NCBI RefSeq assembly: GCF_001456025.1
Contig: NZ_LMTZ01000087.1
Location: 95,742 to 159,741, forward strand
Length of the DNA: 64,000 nucleotides
From: Mastigocoleus testarum BC008
GTDB taxonomy: Bacteria; Cyanobacteriota; Cyanobacteriia; Cyanobacteriales; Nostocaceae
Direction of reading: 5' to 3'
Shown here: positions 9,676 through 19,496 of the stretch, piece after piece
Layout: each line of letters starts with the position of its first letter
Numbering within the stretch: position 1 is the stretch's first letter
Notes under the pieces: generated by a model
What the model was told of the DNA's origin: nothing
Seen by the model: the letters and a program-made list of their open reading frames with translations, nothing else
The model's database searches: none
Position numbers and translations under genes: made by a program

Positions 9676-12084
9676 TTAGCAATGTAGTAAATGTGGTGCA
9701 ATTTCATTACTTGGCAATAATAAATTATCAAAAAGTTCCTCACACAGTTTTTTAGAAGAATAGTTTTCTGTATGGATACATTCTAAAAACAAAAAATTTG
9801 CATAAATATAATTCTCTAAAGCTTTAACATCTATATCTTCAAAATCAGTTTTATAACCAATATCCAAATGTTCGCGCATAATTTTTCTTAATTCTTCTGC
9901 CCAAATTTCCCAGGATTGACGAGAAGAATTATCGGGAATAGTCTTTCTCAACTGTTTCAAATCTTTTTCTAACTGAATATCATTTTTGAGAGTGTTAATT
10001 TTCTGAACTTGATCGATAACTAAGTCAAGTTTTTCCCTAGCATTTGATTGTTGGTTAACTTTCAGGCGTTCTTTAGTAAATTCACTAGGAACTTGAACAT
10101 TTGAGGATTGGATATTAAAATTTTTCTCGGCATAAAGAGCAGGTAAAGTTGAAACACTAGCTATGTATAATATGAGATTAGCTCTGTCGGTTGGAGGTGT
10201 AATTTTATTTCGTTTCCGATTAAACTCTCTCATTTCTTTAGCCAGGTTTATAAAGGGAAGCCTGTCAATCTCAATTTCGTTATTAATGTAGAGATCTGTA
10301 TCTAAATCAAGAGCTAAATATAAAGCTCGCCAAGAACTAGATTTTACTCCTGCACTAACAGTCATTTTATTGAGCCATTTAAGCATATCTTGTAATGGCT
10401 GGCTGTCTTTAATCATTTCATTAGTACGCTTGAATATTAGTTTGATAAACTCATCGACCTTAGTTTGATTAAGACGCTCAGTAATTAAAATAAATACTTC
10501 CCGCCATTGACGTTTCATGAGATTTTGTTCCACAAATTTATTTAAGGAAACAACTTCTCTATTTTCGACAATATATTCAGCTGCAAAATACTCTTGAAAA
10601 GTGAGATGAGAAAAAGAATAAATTCTCTTTGCTTTTTGAATTAATAAACCATAATTAGCTTCAATTTCTCTTAATACGTCATAAGTGTCAATTTCAAAGC
10701 TTATCGATTCAATAAAGTCAATTAATTTTTGCTCTAATTCCCATTTTTGCCATAAAAGCTTAGGTGGGTTATGATTTAATCCGTTATAAGCAATTTGGCT
10801 GAACATGGCGATTTTTCGTTGTCTTGAAAGCTTCAAATTTGACTTCCGTTCAATTCGACGACTTGCATCCCATCTTCTTAATAATGAGTCTACTGCGTCC
10901 GCATATAATCCATAGCGGCTTCTTGTAAAGTCATAACTATCTTCAAATGTCCAGCATAAAATAGTCAATAATAATGGATTTGTTGCTAATTCTTTAACTT
11001 GTTGATTCCCTTGTAACTTGTTTAAAAATTCTTCGCTAACTTTTCCTTCTCCGCGGTAATTAAACCAATTACGTGCAAATTTTTCTACTTGCTCCAAATC
11101 GAAATCTACTGCTTCTACTTCTGTAAAATGTTTAAATATATAGTCACTTGCACCTGTACGACAAGTAATTATAAAACGATTTGTTGGATATGAATTGATC
11201 AGTTCCTCAATTTTTTGGTAAATTCGATCGTGATTTAATACTTCATCAAGACCATCCAACAAAATTAAACATTTTCCTTTTTCAAGAAATAGCTTTATTT
11301 GTGATTCATAATTGGGAATGGATTGAGTAAATTCATATACAACTGCATCAATTAAATTATGCAGATTTTCATGTTCTGAAAATTCTCTTAGAGGGATAAA
11401 TACTGGTATTATTTTTTCGATTGATTCTTCTAATAAATTAGAGTTTGTTGCCAGATACTTCAAAAAAGTAGTTTTACCAGCTCCTGGTTTACCCAAAATC
11501 ATAAGTTTTGGATAGCTTTTGACAGCTTCCAAACCTAGAATCTGATTTTCTTTATCAGGAAAAGGTAGACGTTTGAGATTTTCAGGATTATCTGCACTCA
11601 AATCTCTGATTAAATTTTGAAGTGCTTGTTGTTTACGTCCCGGAATATCTTTGAAGCAATTCAAATCTACATAGATGCTATTCAGCTTCACAGGTTCACT
11701 CATATCAAGCACTCTCATGGTGCTACACTTCCTTTCTAAGTGTTCCCAATAAGGTTTGAAAAAATCCTTTTCGATATCATCTATTTCAACATCATCTTCA
11801 ACATTCTGCACTAACTGCTTTAAAGCTTCTTGATAGCTTTTATAATCCAAAAGAACAAAACATAAATAATTCAGATTTTTTTCCAACATATTTGGTGGCT
11901 CGCTAGAATTAAAAAAATTACGTATTGTTCGTGAAGAAATTAAATCACTATCTTCATCTTCTAATTCATCTTTATATACTTGATTGAGTCTTTTAATTAA
12001 AGAAGCTGGTGATGCTCCAAAGCGTTCTGAATAAGCATTTTTAAGAATTTCAAGAAATTCTTTACCAACTTTAATAGCTGCCAT
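9676..12084 (-). CDS. NACHT-domain STAND ATPase, partner of the mCpol protein
   Basis: 802 aa. Residues 1-95 form a helical N-terminal region with an HTH-like look (SLIKRLNQVY, SSRTIRNFF). The NACHT ATPase spans about 190-480: P-loop GKPGAGKTT (198-206), a VFIPLREFSE block, Walker B LILLDGLDE (about 273-281), sensor-like RFIITCRTGA and the late SFSHLTFQEYFAAEY signature. The C-terminal 280 residues are helical with no WD40, TPR or known effector fold that I can see. ATG 12084 is preceded by a strong GGGAGA about 6 bases upstream. NACHT proteins assemble on sensing a trigger and are widespread in phage defence. No separate toxin domain is visible, so the neighbour mCpol may supply the signal (inference). 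Confidence 0.85.
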   Translation of the reverse strand: MAAIKVGKEFLEILKNAYSERFGASPASLIKRLNQVYKDELEDEDSDLISSRTIRNFFNSSEPPNMLEKNLNYLCFVLLDYKSYQEALKQLVQNVEDDVEIDDIEKDFFKPYWEHLERKCSTMRVLDMSEPVKLNSIYVDLNCFKDIPGRKQQALQNLIRDLSADNPENLKRLPFPDKENQILGLEAVKSYPKLMILGKPGAGKTTFLKYLATNSNLLEESIEKIIPVFIPLREFSEHENLHNLIDAVVYEFTQSIPNYESQIKLFLEKGKCLILLDGLDEVLNHDRIYQKIEELINSYPTNRFIITCRTGASDYIFKHFTEVEAVDFDLEQVEKFARNWFNYRGEGKVSEEFLNKLQGNQQVKELATNPLLLTILCWTFEDSYDFTRSRYGLYADAVDSLLRRWDASRRIERKSNLKLSRQRKIAMFSQIAYNGLNHNPPKLLWQKWELEQKLIDFIESISFEIDTYDVLREIEANYGLLIQKAKRIYSFSHLTFQEYFAAEYIVENREVVSLNKFVEQNLMKRQWREVFILITERLNQTKVDEFIKLIFKRTNEMIKDSQPLQDMLKWLNKMTVSAGVKSSSWRALYLALDLDTDLYINNEIEIDRLPFINLAKEMREFNRKRNKITPPTDRANLILYIASVSTLPALYAEKNFNIQSSNVQVPSEFTKERLKVNQQSNAREKLDLVIDQVQKINTLKNDIQLEKDLKQLRKTIPDNSSRQSWEIWAEELRKIMREHLDIGYKTDFEDIDVKALENYIYANFLFLECIHTENYSSKKLCEELFDNLLLPSNEIAPHLLHC

Positions 12085-13645
12085 TTATGTCTCCCTATTT
12101 TGTAAAAAATTATAATGCTAATTATTATCAGATACTTATTGATAATAAAAAATAGTATTTACTCTAAGAATATGCTATTTTTTATTTTTGATTACTTATA
12201 AAAACGCAAATTGTAAACATAATTTAATATGTTTGGTATCTGCTAAAAAACAATGCCGCTAATTGCCGTTCTTTACCATTATTTATTTGTCGATAAAATT
12301 TACTTTCAGTATATATTTTCCTATATCTTTTAGCATAACTTGAATTTCTTTTTATATCTAAAATTCCACAAAATTATTTTTCAATACAACTAATTTTTAA
12401 TTTTATTACAATAATGTTAATTAATTTTTCTTAACATTCAAAGTTGACTTTGGTATTGTCTACTCTAGTAGAAAAAACAAGAGCTTCTCTAGAAAGTCTT
12501 TGTATCTCTTTATAGTTTATTTCTCATCGTTTGCCCATCCAACCGACTTGGAAAAATTGAAGTATTTAATCAAGATTTTTTAATTGAAATAAAAATGTAC
12601 TACTATATCTTCCTGAATTGGGTTACGTCGAAATAGAGTTTTTAGGTTTGGATAATTTTTGGGAAATTATATACGATAATTCTGCAGATAAATTTCTACT
12701 ATTAGATATATTGACAAAAATAAATTTATTTTAATAAGTTACGAATGCGGTAAATACAAAAAATATTATGAAGCATGAATACACAATAGATAATCAAAAG
12801 TCAAGCTTCAACCCCAGAGCAGATGTTTATTTTCATATAGTGAGTGCCTCAGTTCTAATCTTAATAGTTTTCTGAAGATTTTTTGTGTATTTTGACAGAA
12901 CATCAAGTTCGAATAACAACTTATTGCTACAAAGTACTTATCTTTTTCGCGGAATAAAATTTTAGTATTTTTTATTTGCTTGTTGCGGGTTTATACGGAT
13001 ACTTGTCTGAATGTGATTCTGCTCACAACCGATTAAACTTAAAATATTGAGAATTATGTTGGGTAAATTTGCAACGATAACTTATCCAACAAGTTTTTTT
13101 TTTATAAAGTATATAATGTTGTTAAATGCATTTTTAAATGTAGCTAATTTAAGATTAGCTCTTTGATGTTACCCTTGCTAGAGTAGTATCAAAACCTTTG
13201 CTGTATAAAACTTTTAGGCAAAAACGATAATTTGAGCCGTAAATAATGGTAGCTGATATAGCTCTAAACCCAGTCTCTGTAAATAGGTTCAAATATTACC
13301 TTGTATTTTTATTTGCCCAGACTGATGTAAGAGTATTAGACCTAAAAATGTTTTGCTATCTCTTAAAAATTAGAATTATCTATGACCTTTGTTCGATATG
13401 CAATAGTATGACAAACTCTTTCCGCACATCATATAAGATAAGTCAAATCTATTTTCTATCTTGAAAAATTGCAAAATATTTTCTTTGTTAATTCAGAATC
13501 CTAGGTTAACCAAAATTCCCATAACATAAGTCTAAATTTTTAGAGAGTTTTTGCTTATATGTGAAATTAAATTATCTTATTTAACTAAAATTTATCGGTA
13601 CTAATAAAGTGAATTTTTGAAAAATTACACAAAGAAAAATAATCC
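12085..13645. other. 1.56-kb AT-rich intergenic region between two conflict genes
   Basis: This stretch separates the divergently read NACHT and WD40-TIR genes. It holds no gene I can support. A stop-to-stop open stretch at 12594-12734 translates to a protein-like 46 residues (including VEIEFLGLDNFWEIIYD) but has no start codon, and could be a gene remnant. A hairpin with a T run lies at 13057-13103. A 72-codon frame at 13246-13464 is low complexity and unconvincing. Confidence 0.4.
13057..13103 (+). terminator. Orphan hairpin plus T-run, terminator-like
   Basis: Arms TGTTGGGTAA (13057-13066) and TTATCCAACA (13082-13091) pair at 9 of 10 positions around a 15-base loop, followed two bases later by ten T residues (13094-13103). 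This has the form of an intrinsic terminator on the plus strand, yet no gene ends upstream on that strand. It may mark the end of an untranslated or small RNA. Confidence 0.35.
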
Positions 13646-16633
13646 ATGATAAATCAGCTTAACTACAGCGAAATCCCCTCTGGTTTAGAGCTTAAACACA
13701 AGTTGGTAGGTCATAATGGCCTAATCAGTAAAGTTGAATGGTCGCCAGATGGTAAAATGCTTGCCTCACCTTCATTTGACGGAACAATTAAGCTTTGGGA
13801 TTTAAACAGAGGAGAATGTTTTCAAACTTTAAAAGGTCATTTCACAAGAGTTAGATCTGTTGCTTGGTCACCAGATGGAAAAATGATAGCTTCTGGTTCA
13901 GATGATAAAACCATCCGACTTTGGCGCGTAGAAAATGGAAATCCTGAAGAGATAATTTCCATGGGTACGGGTATCGGTCTGAGTATGTCTTGGTCAATAG
14001 ATGGTAATACGATAGCCTGCGGTGGAAGGCGTGATGATTGGTCAATTTTGTTATATAACCTGGAAGAAAAGCAGCAGCAAAAACTTGAAGGACATTCGGG
14101 AGAAGTGAATAGTTTAGAATGGTCGCCCGATGGGAGTTTACTCGCCTCAGCTTCCCACGATACAACCATCATAATTTGGGAAAAAAAAACTAGTAAAATA
14201 AAAACAGTACTGAAAGGTCATTCTTCAGACATTTATAGTGTGACATGGTCTCCTAACGGACAAATGCTTGCATCTGGTTCTTATGACAACACAATCAAGA
14301 TATGGAGTGTTGCAACGGGGCAGATGCTATTTATTATTGAAGGTCATACTGGTGCGGTTAACTGCGTGCAATTTTCTTGTGATGGTAAGTTACTAGCTTC
14401 CAAGTCTTCCGATGGAACTGTTCGTTTATGGAGTTGTGATATTTGGGAGCAGCTAGCAGTAATTGACGAGCCAACTTTTAAATCTTTGCCTTTTGGTTTA
14501 GCATTTCATCCTTCGGAGCAGATTTTAGCAAGTTTGGGAGACGCAGATATAAGTATTCGGATTTGGCACATTGATAAAAATCTGCTGTTGCAAACAAAAA
14601 AATCTGATTTATCATCTCAATACACTAATGCCAAAGTCGTTTTGGTCGGTGACACTGGTGTCGGTAAATCTGGTTTGAGTCTTGTCCTTACGGGTAAACC
14701 GTTTGAAGCAACTGAATCAACCCACGGTCGTCATGTTGATATTTTTGATCGTCAGGAAGTGGATTTAGGAGAAGATTGCAAAGAAATTCGGGAAATATTA
14801 CTGTGGGATTTGGCCGGACAACCGGGTTATCGATTAGTCCATCAGTTACACTTAAGCGAATTAGCTATAGTGTTAATTATCTTTGATGCTCGTAGTGAAA
14901 CCGATCCTTTTGCTGGAGTATATTATTGGAATCGTGCCTTATGTCAAGCTCAAAAAATTCCCGGTAATTCTGAAAAACCATTCAAAAAAATCTTAGTTTC
15001 TGCTCGAGCCGACCGGGGTGGAGTTAGTGTTAGCCCTGATCGCATAAAGTCTTTAGTCAAAGAATTAGGTTTTAATGCTTATTTCAGAACCAGTGCAAAG
15101 GAAGGATGGAAAGTTGAAGAATTGCAAGAAGCGATTTGCGACTCAATCAATTGGGATATTCTACCAAAAGTGAAATCTACAGAAGTTTTTGAGAAAATTA
15201 AACGATTTCTGATTTCTGAAAAAAAGGAAAGACGACTTCTGACTAAAGTTGATGACTTATACAGTACTTTCTTGATGTCTGAAAATAACTCTTTCAATAG
15301 TAAGGAATTATACGATGAGTTTGAGACTTGCATTGGACTTGTAGAATCTCGGGATTTAATTCGCAGACTTAGCTTTGGTAACTTAATTTTACTGCAACCA
15401 GAATTGTTAGATGCTTACGCTTCTGCAATTATTAACGCAGCAAAAGAGGAACCCCAGGGCTTTGGTCACATAGTAGAAGAAGATGTTCGTGCCATACGCT
15501 TTCGGATGCCTAAAGAAGAGCGAATCAAAGATAAAGAACAAGAGAAATTACTTTTGATTGCAACAGTTGAGGAATTATTTAGCCGTGAAATTGCTTTGAG
15601 AGCAGATACTGACGATGGTTCTATATTAGTTTTTCCTTCCCAATTTACTCGCGAATGGCCAGAAGCTCCTGATCCTGAAGGTAAAGCAGTAATTTTTGAA
15701 TTTGAAGGAGCTGTATTAAATGTTTATACCACATTGGTAGTTCGTCTTTCCCGGAGTGGCTTTTTTGAATGCAAAGAGATGTGGAAAAATACAGTCATAT
15801 TTACAGCGAAAGTAGGGGGAGAATGTGGTATTTGGCTACGTCATATTGAGGAAGGAAAAGCGGAATTGACTTTATTTTTCAAACCTGAAGCAAGCGAAGA
15901 GACTCGTTTTCAATTTGAAGAATATATTTATACTCATCTCCAGCGTCAAACCCTCTCCCAAACTGTTCTTCGTCGTCGTATTTTTGTTTGTGATAAATGT
16001 AATACGCCGGTCAGCGAGTTACTAGTCAGACGTCGACGAGAACGAATGTACCAGTGGATCACTTGTGGTGTTTGTGACAGCAGAGTTTGGCTTTTCGACC
16101 GTGAGGAGCGTCTCAAAGCAATTAAGTTAGAATCTTCCTTTATTCCCGAAATGGACAAAGCTGCTGATACTAAACGTAACGAAGAAAGAGCTACAACAAT
16201 CATCCAAGGGAAAATAGAAACTCAAGATTTTGACGTATTTCTTGCCCATAATAATAGGGATAAGTCCCAAATAGAGATTATTGGGAATTTTCTCAAACAA
16301 CGGGGTTTAAACCCCTGGTTAGATACAGAACAAATTCCTCCTGGAAGGTGGTTCCAAGATGTTATTCAACAAGCAATTCCCCATGTGAAATCTGCTGCTA
16401 TTTTCATTAGTTCTAATGGTTTGGGAAAATGGGAGGAAGTAGAACTAAGGGCATTTACACGCCGATGTATAGAAGCAAAAATTCCTTTAATTCCTGTTTT
16501 ATTACCTGGTGTAAAGGGAATACCAGAAAATCTACATTTTCTCAAACAATTAAATGCAGTATATTTCAAAAAAATCGATGATCCTCAAGCTTTGAATGAT
16601 TTACAATGGGGTATAACTGGTAAAATCCCATAG
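13646..16633 (+). CDS. WD40 - Ras-like/ROC GTPase - zinc ribbon - TIR protein
   Basis: 995 aa. Residues about 18-315 hold seven WD40 repeats, enough for one propeller (repeats end in IKLWD, IRLWR, IIIWE and similar). A GTPase follows: P-loop GDTGVGKS (335-342), switch motif DLAGQPGYR and a late TSAKEGW (SAK motif). After a helical and winged-helix-like middle part comes a zinc ribbon, CDKC (782-785) and CGVC (807-810). Residues 861-995 are a TIR domain, FDVFLAHNNRDKSQIE through VYFKKIDD, with the putative catalytic glutamate in EEVELRAF (about 933). TIR domains of this kind cleave NAD or make cyclic ADP-ribose products; WD40 repeats usually sense. This is an N-terminal-sensor, C-terminal-effector layout. 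Role in defence is inference. Confidence 0.85.
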   Translation: MINQLNYSEIPSGLELKHKLVGHNGLISKVEWSPDGKMLASPSFDGTIKLWDLNRGECFQTLKGHFTRVRSVAWSPDGKMIASGSDDKTIRLWRVENGNPEEIISMGTGIGLSMSWSIDGNTIACGGRRDDWSILLYNLEEKQQQKLEGHSGEVNSLEWSPDGSLLASASHDTTIIIWEKKTSKIKTVLKGHSSDIYSVTWSPNGQMLASGSYDNTIKIWSVATGQMLFIIEGHTGAVNCVQFSCDGKLLASKSSDGTVRLWSCDIWEQLAVIDEPTFKSLPFGLAFHPSEQILASLGDADISIRIWHIDKNLLLQTKKSDLSSQYTNAKVVLVGDTGVGKSGLSLVLTGKPFEATESTHGRHVDIFDRQEVDLGEDCKEIREILLWDLAGQPGYRLVHQLHLSELAIVLIIFDARSETDPFAGVYYWNRALCQAQKIPGNSEKPFKKILVSARADRGGVSVSPDRIKSLVKELGFNAYFRTSAKEGWKVEELQEAICDSINWDILPKVKSTEVFEKIKRFLISEKKERRLLTKVDDLYSTFLMSENNSFNSKELYDEFETCIGLVESRDLIRRLSFGNLILLQPELLDAYASAIINAAKEEPQGFGHIVEEDVRAIRFRMPKEERIKDKEQEKLLLIATVEELFSREIALRADTDDGSILVFPSQFTREWPEAPDPEGKAVIFEFEGAVLNVYTTLVVRLSRSGFFECKEMWKNTVIFTAKVGGECGIWLRHIEEGKAELTLFFKPEASEETRFQFEEYIYTHLQRQTLSQTVLRRRIFVCDKCNTPVSELLVRRRRERMYQWITCGVCDSRVWLFDREERLKAIKLESSFIPEMDKAADTKRNEERATTIIQGKIETQDFDVFLAHNNRDKSQIEIIGNFLKQRGLNPWLDTEQIPPGRWFQDVIQQAIPHVKSAAIFISSNGLGKWEEVELRAFTRRCIEAKIPLIPVLLPGVKGIPENLHFLKQLNAVYFKKIDDPQALNDLQWGITGKIP

Positions 16634-16650
16634 GAAACACCTTTATTTTT

Positions 16651-16735
16651 TTTAATTGAATGTAGTATTTTTCAAAAAATTGATGACTCCCGAACTTTTA
16701 AGAATTTGTAATGGGGAATCATCGATAAAAATATC
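16651..16735 (+). pseudogene. Remnant of a second TIR gene 3' end
   Basis: Eighteen bases after the stop of the WD40-TIR gene, the plus strand translates to LIECSIFQKIDDSRTFKNL, a stop, then WGIIDKNIQ. This aligns without gaps to the final residues of the TIR protein just upstream (LNAVYFKKIDDPQALNDL, then QWGITGKIP). The Q to stop change and a shared IDD plus WGI pattern show that this is a decayed paralogous tail. It could come from a tandem duplication or from recombination between TIR genes that swapped the 3' end. Confidence 0.6.
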
Positions 16736-16797
16736 CAGCACAATAACTGGATATGATGTTTTATTTGTTGTTTACTATTGTTAAGCGTATACCAATT

Positions 16798-17550
16798 TTA
16801 ACCAGAAACTTCCAAGGTAAATCTATCTCCTCTAAAACGACTAATTGTATGTTCGATAATCTGCTGATGCTGGTCTTGAGCAGTTGCTCTAGTAATTAAA
16901 ACAGGGGAACCAGTGGGTATTTGTAATAATGCAGCATCCTCAGGACTAACAATTTCAGTCTCGATATAAGTCCGTATTCGTTTAGTTTCGATGCCATAAA
17001 ATTTTTGTAAAATACCGTAGAGGGAATAAGACTTGTAAATTTGGTTTGGCAATTCTGGAAATTTATCCAAAGGTAAATAAGAAAGACTGACACACAAAGG
17101 TTCGTGTGCGGGAATGCTATTCCCGGTGATTTGAGGACTACCAGTACGAAGAACTTTTAATTCAATCAAGATCGAATTTGGGGGAACCTCCAACAAAATT
17201 GCCAGTTGTTCTGAAGCAATTACGGTTTGGACGTTAATAATTTTCAAACTGGGGAGATAACCGAGTTTTAAAAGAGAATTACTAAAACTGGTTTTGGTAT
17301 TAATGGAATAATGCAAACGCGGTTGGGCTACAAAAGTACCCCTTCCTTGCTGACGATACGCCATTCCTTGTTCGACAATCATACCAATGGCTTGTCGCAC
17401 CGTTAAACGATGTACGTTATGGTGTGCTGCAAGTTGGTTCTCTGAAGGGAGTTTATCACCTGGCTTATAAACTCCGGTTTGAATGTCTCCAATTAGCTGG
17501 TAGGCTATTTTGCGGTAGAGTGGAACACCCTCTTGATGCTGTGAAATCAT
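16798..17550 (-). CDS. phnF: PhnF, GntR/HutC-family regulator of phosphonate genes
   Basis: 250 aa from ATG 17550 (a TTG seven codons upstream is also possible). The N-terminal winged helix starts VPLYRKIAYQLIGDI and has the family pattern KLPSENQLAAHHNVHRLTVR followed by GRGTFVA; the C-terminal half is a UTRA ligand-binding domain with the typical REP/RFRGDRF ending. It lies last in the phn gene string, about 40 bp after phnM, and by family knowledge represses phn genes until a phosphonate or phosphate signal is sensed. Its operator is not known here. Confidence 0.9.
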   Translation of the reverse strand: MISQHQEGVPLYRKIAYQLIGDIQTGVYKPGDKLPSENQLAAHHNVHRLTVRQAIGMIVEQGMAYRQQGRGTFVAQPRLHYSINTKTSFSNSLLKLGYLPSLKIINVQTVIASEQLAILLEVPPNSILIELKVLRTGSPQITGNSIPAHEPLCVSLSYLPLDKFPELPNQIYKSYSLYGILQKFYGIETKRIRTYIETEIVSPEDAALLQIPTGSPVLITRATAQDQHQQIIEHTISRFRGDRFTLEVSG

Positions 17551-17589
17551 CTCTAATATATTTACACTCAACTTAAGAGTTGACGCTTA

Positions 17590-18738
17590 TTAATAAGTGT
17601 AATTTGTTTGAAAAACTACTTTACCTCGAACCCATGTAGTAACTATCTGAGGGAAGGTTTTAGTAAATTTAATTGCAATTAAATCTGCTCGTTTACCTAC
17701 TTCGATTTCACCTCGTTCGTGTAAATTAAGTGCTTGGGCTGGGTTACGTGTAACCAAAGATATGGCATCAGGTAAAGACCAATTTAATAAATGGGGTAGT
17801 TGAAAGACTGATGCAAGTAGGCTTGCAGGAGAATAGTCAGAACATAAGATATCACAAACTTGATTTTCAATTGCTTCTACTGCTTTAATCGAGCCACTTT
17901 GACTTTTACCTCGCAGCAAATTAGGAGCGCCAAATATAGTCTTCATTTTTTGACGTTTAGCACTTTGGGCTGTAGATAAGTTAATTGGGAATTCGCTTAT
18001 TTTGACTCCTAGGGCGGTCATTGTCTGAATCCGTTCTAGAGTATCATCATCGTGGCTTGCAATCTGTATATTGTGTCTGAGAGCTTCTGAAACTAAGGTC
18101 TTGATTCGCTCTAATGCTCCAACGGCATTTTTTAATTTACGGTTAGCTAGAGCTTGTGCTTGGTCAGTTGTCTTGTTATATGTGCGAGATATGTAATCTA
18201 AGTATGCTGGTAAATCCTTAAATTGTCCCTGTCCGGGAGTGTGATCCATTAAAGAAAATAAATCTACGCAATTTTGCTGGAGTAATTTTAATAAAATTGG
18301 TAAACCAGTTGGATCGGTAATCTCATAACGACAGTGAACCCGATTATCAACTAAAGCTTGTGGTTGATAGTCATGAATAGCCCGAACAATTTCTGCAGCT
18401 TTTTCATTATTACGTACCCCCAATTCTTCATTAGCAAAAGAAATCGCGTGAAATGGAGTCGTAATACCTGCAGCTGCATTTCGTCTGTCAACTTGAGCAA
18501 CAGCAAATTTGGTTGGGAAAAAAGTATTTGGGCGCGGTTCAATCTCTTTTTCAATTGCATCACAATGTAAATCAATACATCCGGGAATCAGTAACTTACC
18601 ATCTAAATCAAAAGATTGAACTGCAGATGTTGATTCTGGATTAATTGCAATAATATAGCCATCTTCAATTAGTAGAGAAGCATCTTTAATTACATCTTCA
18701 GATGTAACTATATGAGCGCGAGTAATATAGGTTTTCAT
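17590..18738 (-). CDS. phnM: PhnM, ribose 1-methylphosphonate 5-triphosphate diphosphatase
   Basis: 382 aa, close to the usual length (about 378). Amidohydrolase-superfamily metal site: DLHCDAIEKE near residue 58, a histidine in DHTPGQGQF, SHDDDT and a late CSDYSPASL. PhnM removes pyrophosphate from 5-triphospho-ribosyl phosphonate made by the PhnGHIJ complex with PhnI, giving the substrate for PhnJ. It is separated from phnL by 758 bp of non-coding DNA, unusual inside this locus, and is followed closely by phnF. Confidence 0.95.
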   Translation of the reverse strand: MKTYITRAHIVTSEDVIKDASLLIEDGYIIAINPESTSAVQSFDLDGKLLIPGCIDLHCDAIEKEIEPRPNTFFPTKFAVAQVDRRNAAAGITTPFHAISFANEELGVRNNEKAAEIVRAIHDYQPQALVDNRVHCRYEITDPTGLPILLKLLQQNCVDLFSLMDHTPGQGQFKDLPAYLDYISRTYNKTTDQAQALANRKLKNAVGALERIKTLVSEALRHNIQIASHDDDTLERIQTMTALGVKISEFPINLSTAQSAKRQKMKTIFGAPNLLRGKSQSGSIKAVEAIENQVCDILCSDYSPASLLASVFQLPHLLNWSLPDAISLVTRNPAQALNLHERGEIEVGKRADLIAIKFTKTFPQIVTTWVRGKVVFQTNYTY

Positions 18739-19496
18739 TGTAATTTTTATTAGGGATCAACCATAAATGCGCGCTATCCTCTATCTCTTAGAGATGAGAA
18801 TTAGCATATCTCCAAGAGGCTATTTAGAAAATAATTAATAACTTCAGTTGCTGGCTAAATTCAAATTTTTCAATTCAAATTTTTGATATTTTCCTAGATA
18901 TCCATGAGTGATTCTCAAAAGAAGTATATACAATCTTCTTTTAAGGATTTCATGTAAACTCCGAAATATATAAAGCTCTAACCAGTAACTTTAGTTGAAA
19001 ATACGCATTCTTTGTAATTTTTTTAGATACCTCATACCAATTTATTTAATGGCTTAAAGGAAATCTAAATGAAACCCCGACAAAGAAACCCTATACTATA
19101 TTATTTAGCCAGCTTGTAACTTTGAATTTATAACTTCGAATTTGTAATTTTGAATTTTTAACTTTAAACTAAATTACAAATAACCTAAATGATACTAATA
19201 TATCTCTTTTCATATCTACCTAAAATCCTCAATATATTCGAGGAAATTTAACCCTTCACAGCAAGAAATTCTAGAACAATATATTTGTGATGTAATTATC
19301 GCAGCGAGCACAAACTATCTAGCAACAGCAGACTGAAACTAATTACAAAAAATTCGAAAATTACACGCGATAGATCACATGCACATTAAGCCTTAACTTT
19401 CATCTAGTTTAAGGCTGAAAGTATAAATATTTCTGTCCCATGACTTACATACAGAATTTAATTTCAGTAAAATGATGGCTTTAATCCAAAGTAAAT
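18739..19496. other. 758-bp gap inside the phn locus
   Basis: No coding frame. Around 19110-19165 there are imperfect tandem units of the type TTTGAATTTRTAACTT. The gap is large enough to hold a separate promoter for phnM-phnF, but no promoter or operator stands out. Confidence 0.4.

Noticed and set aside
12590..12611. AAAAATGTACTACTATATCT resembling the sequence at about 38291
   Set aside because: About 19 of 20 bases match but no longer similarity or boundary is visible, so chance in AT-rich DNA cannot be excluded.
13246..13464. 72-codon plus-strand frame before the WD40-TIR gene
   Set aside because: No ribosome binding site, no recognisable pattern and biased AT-rich codons; likely chance.
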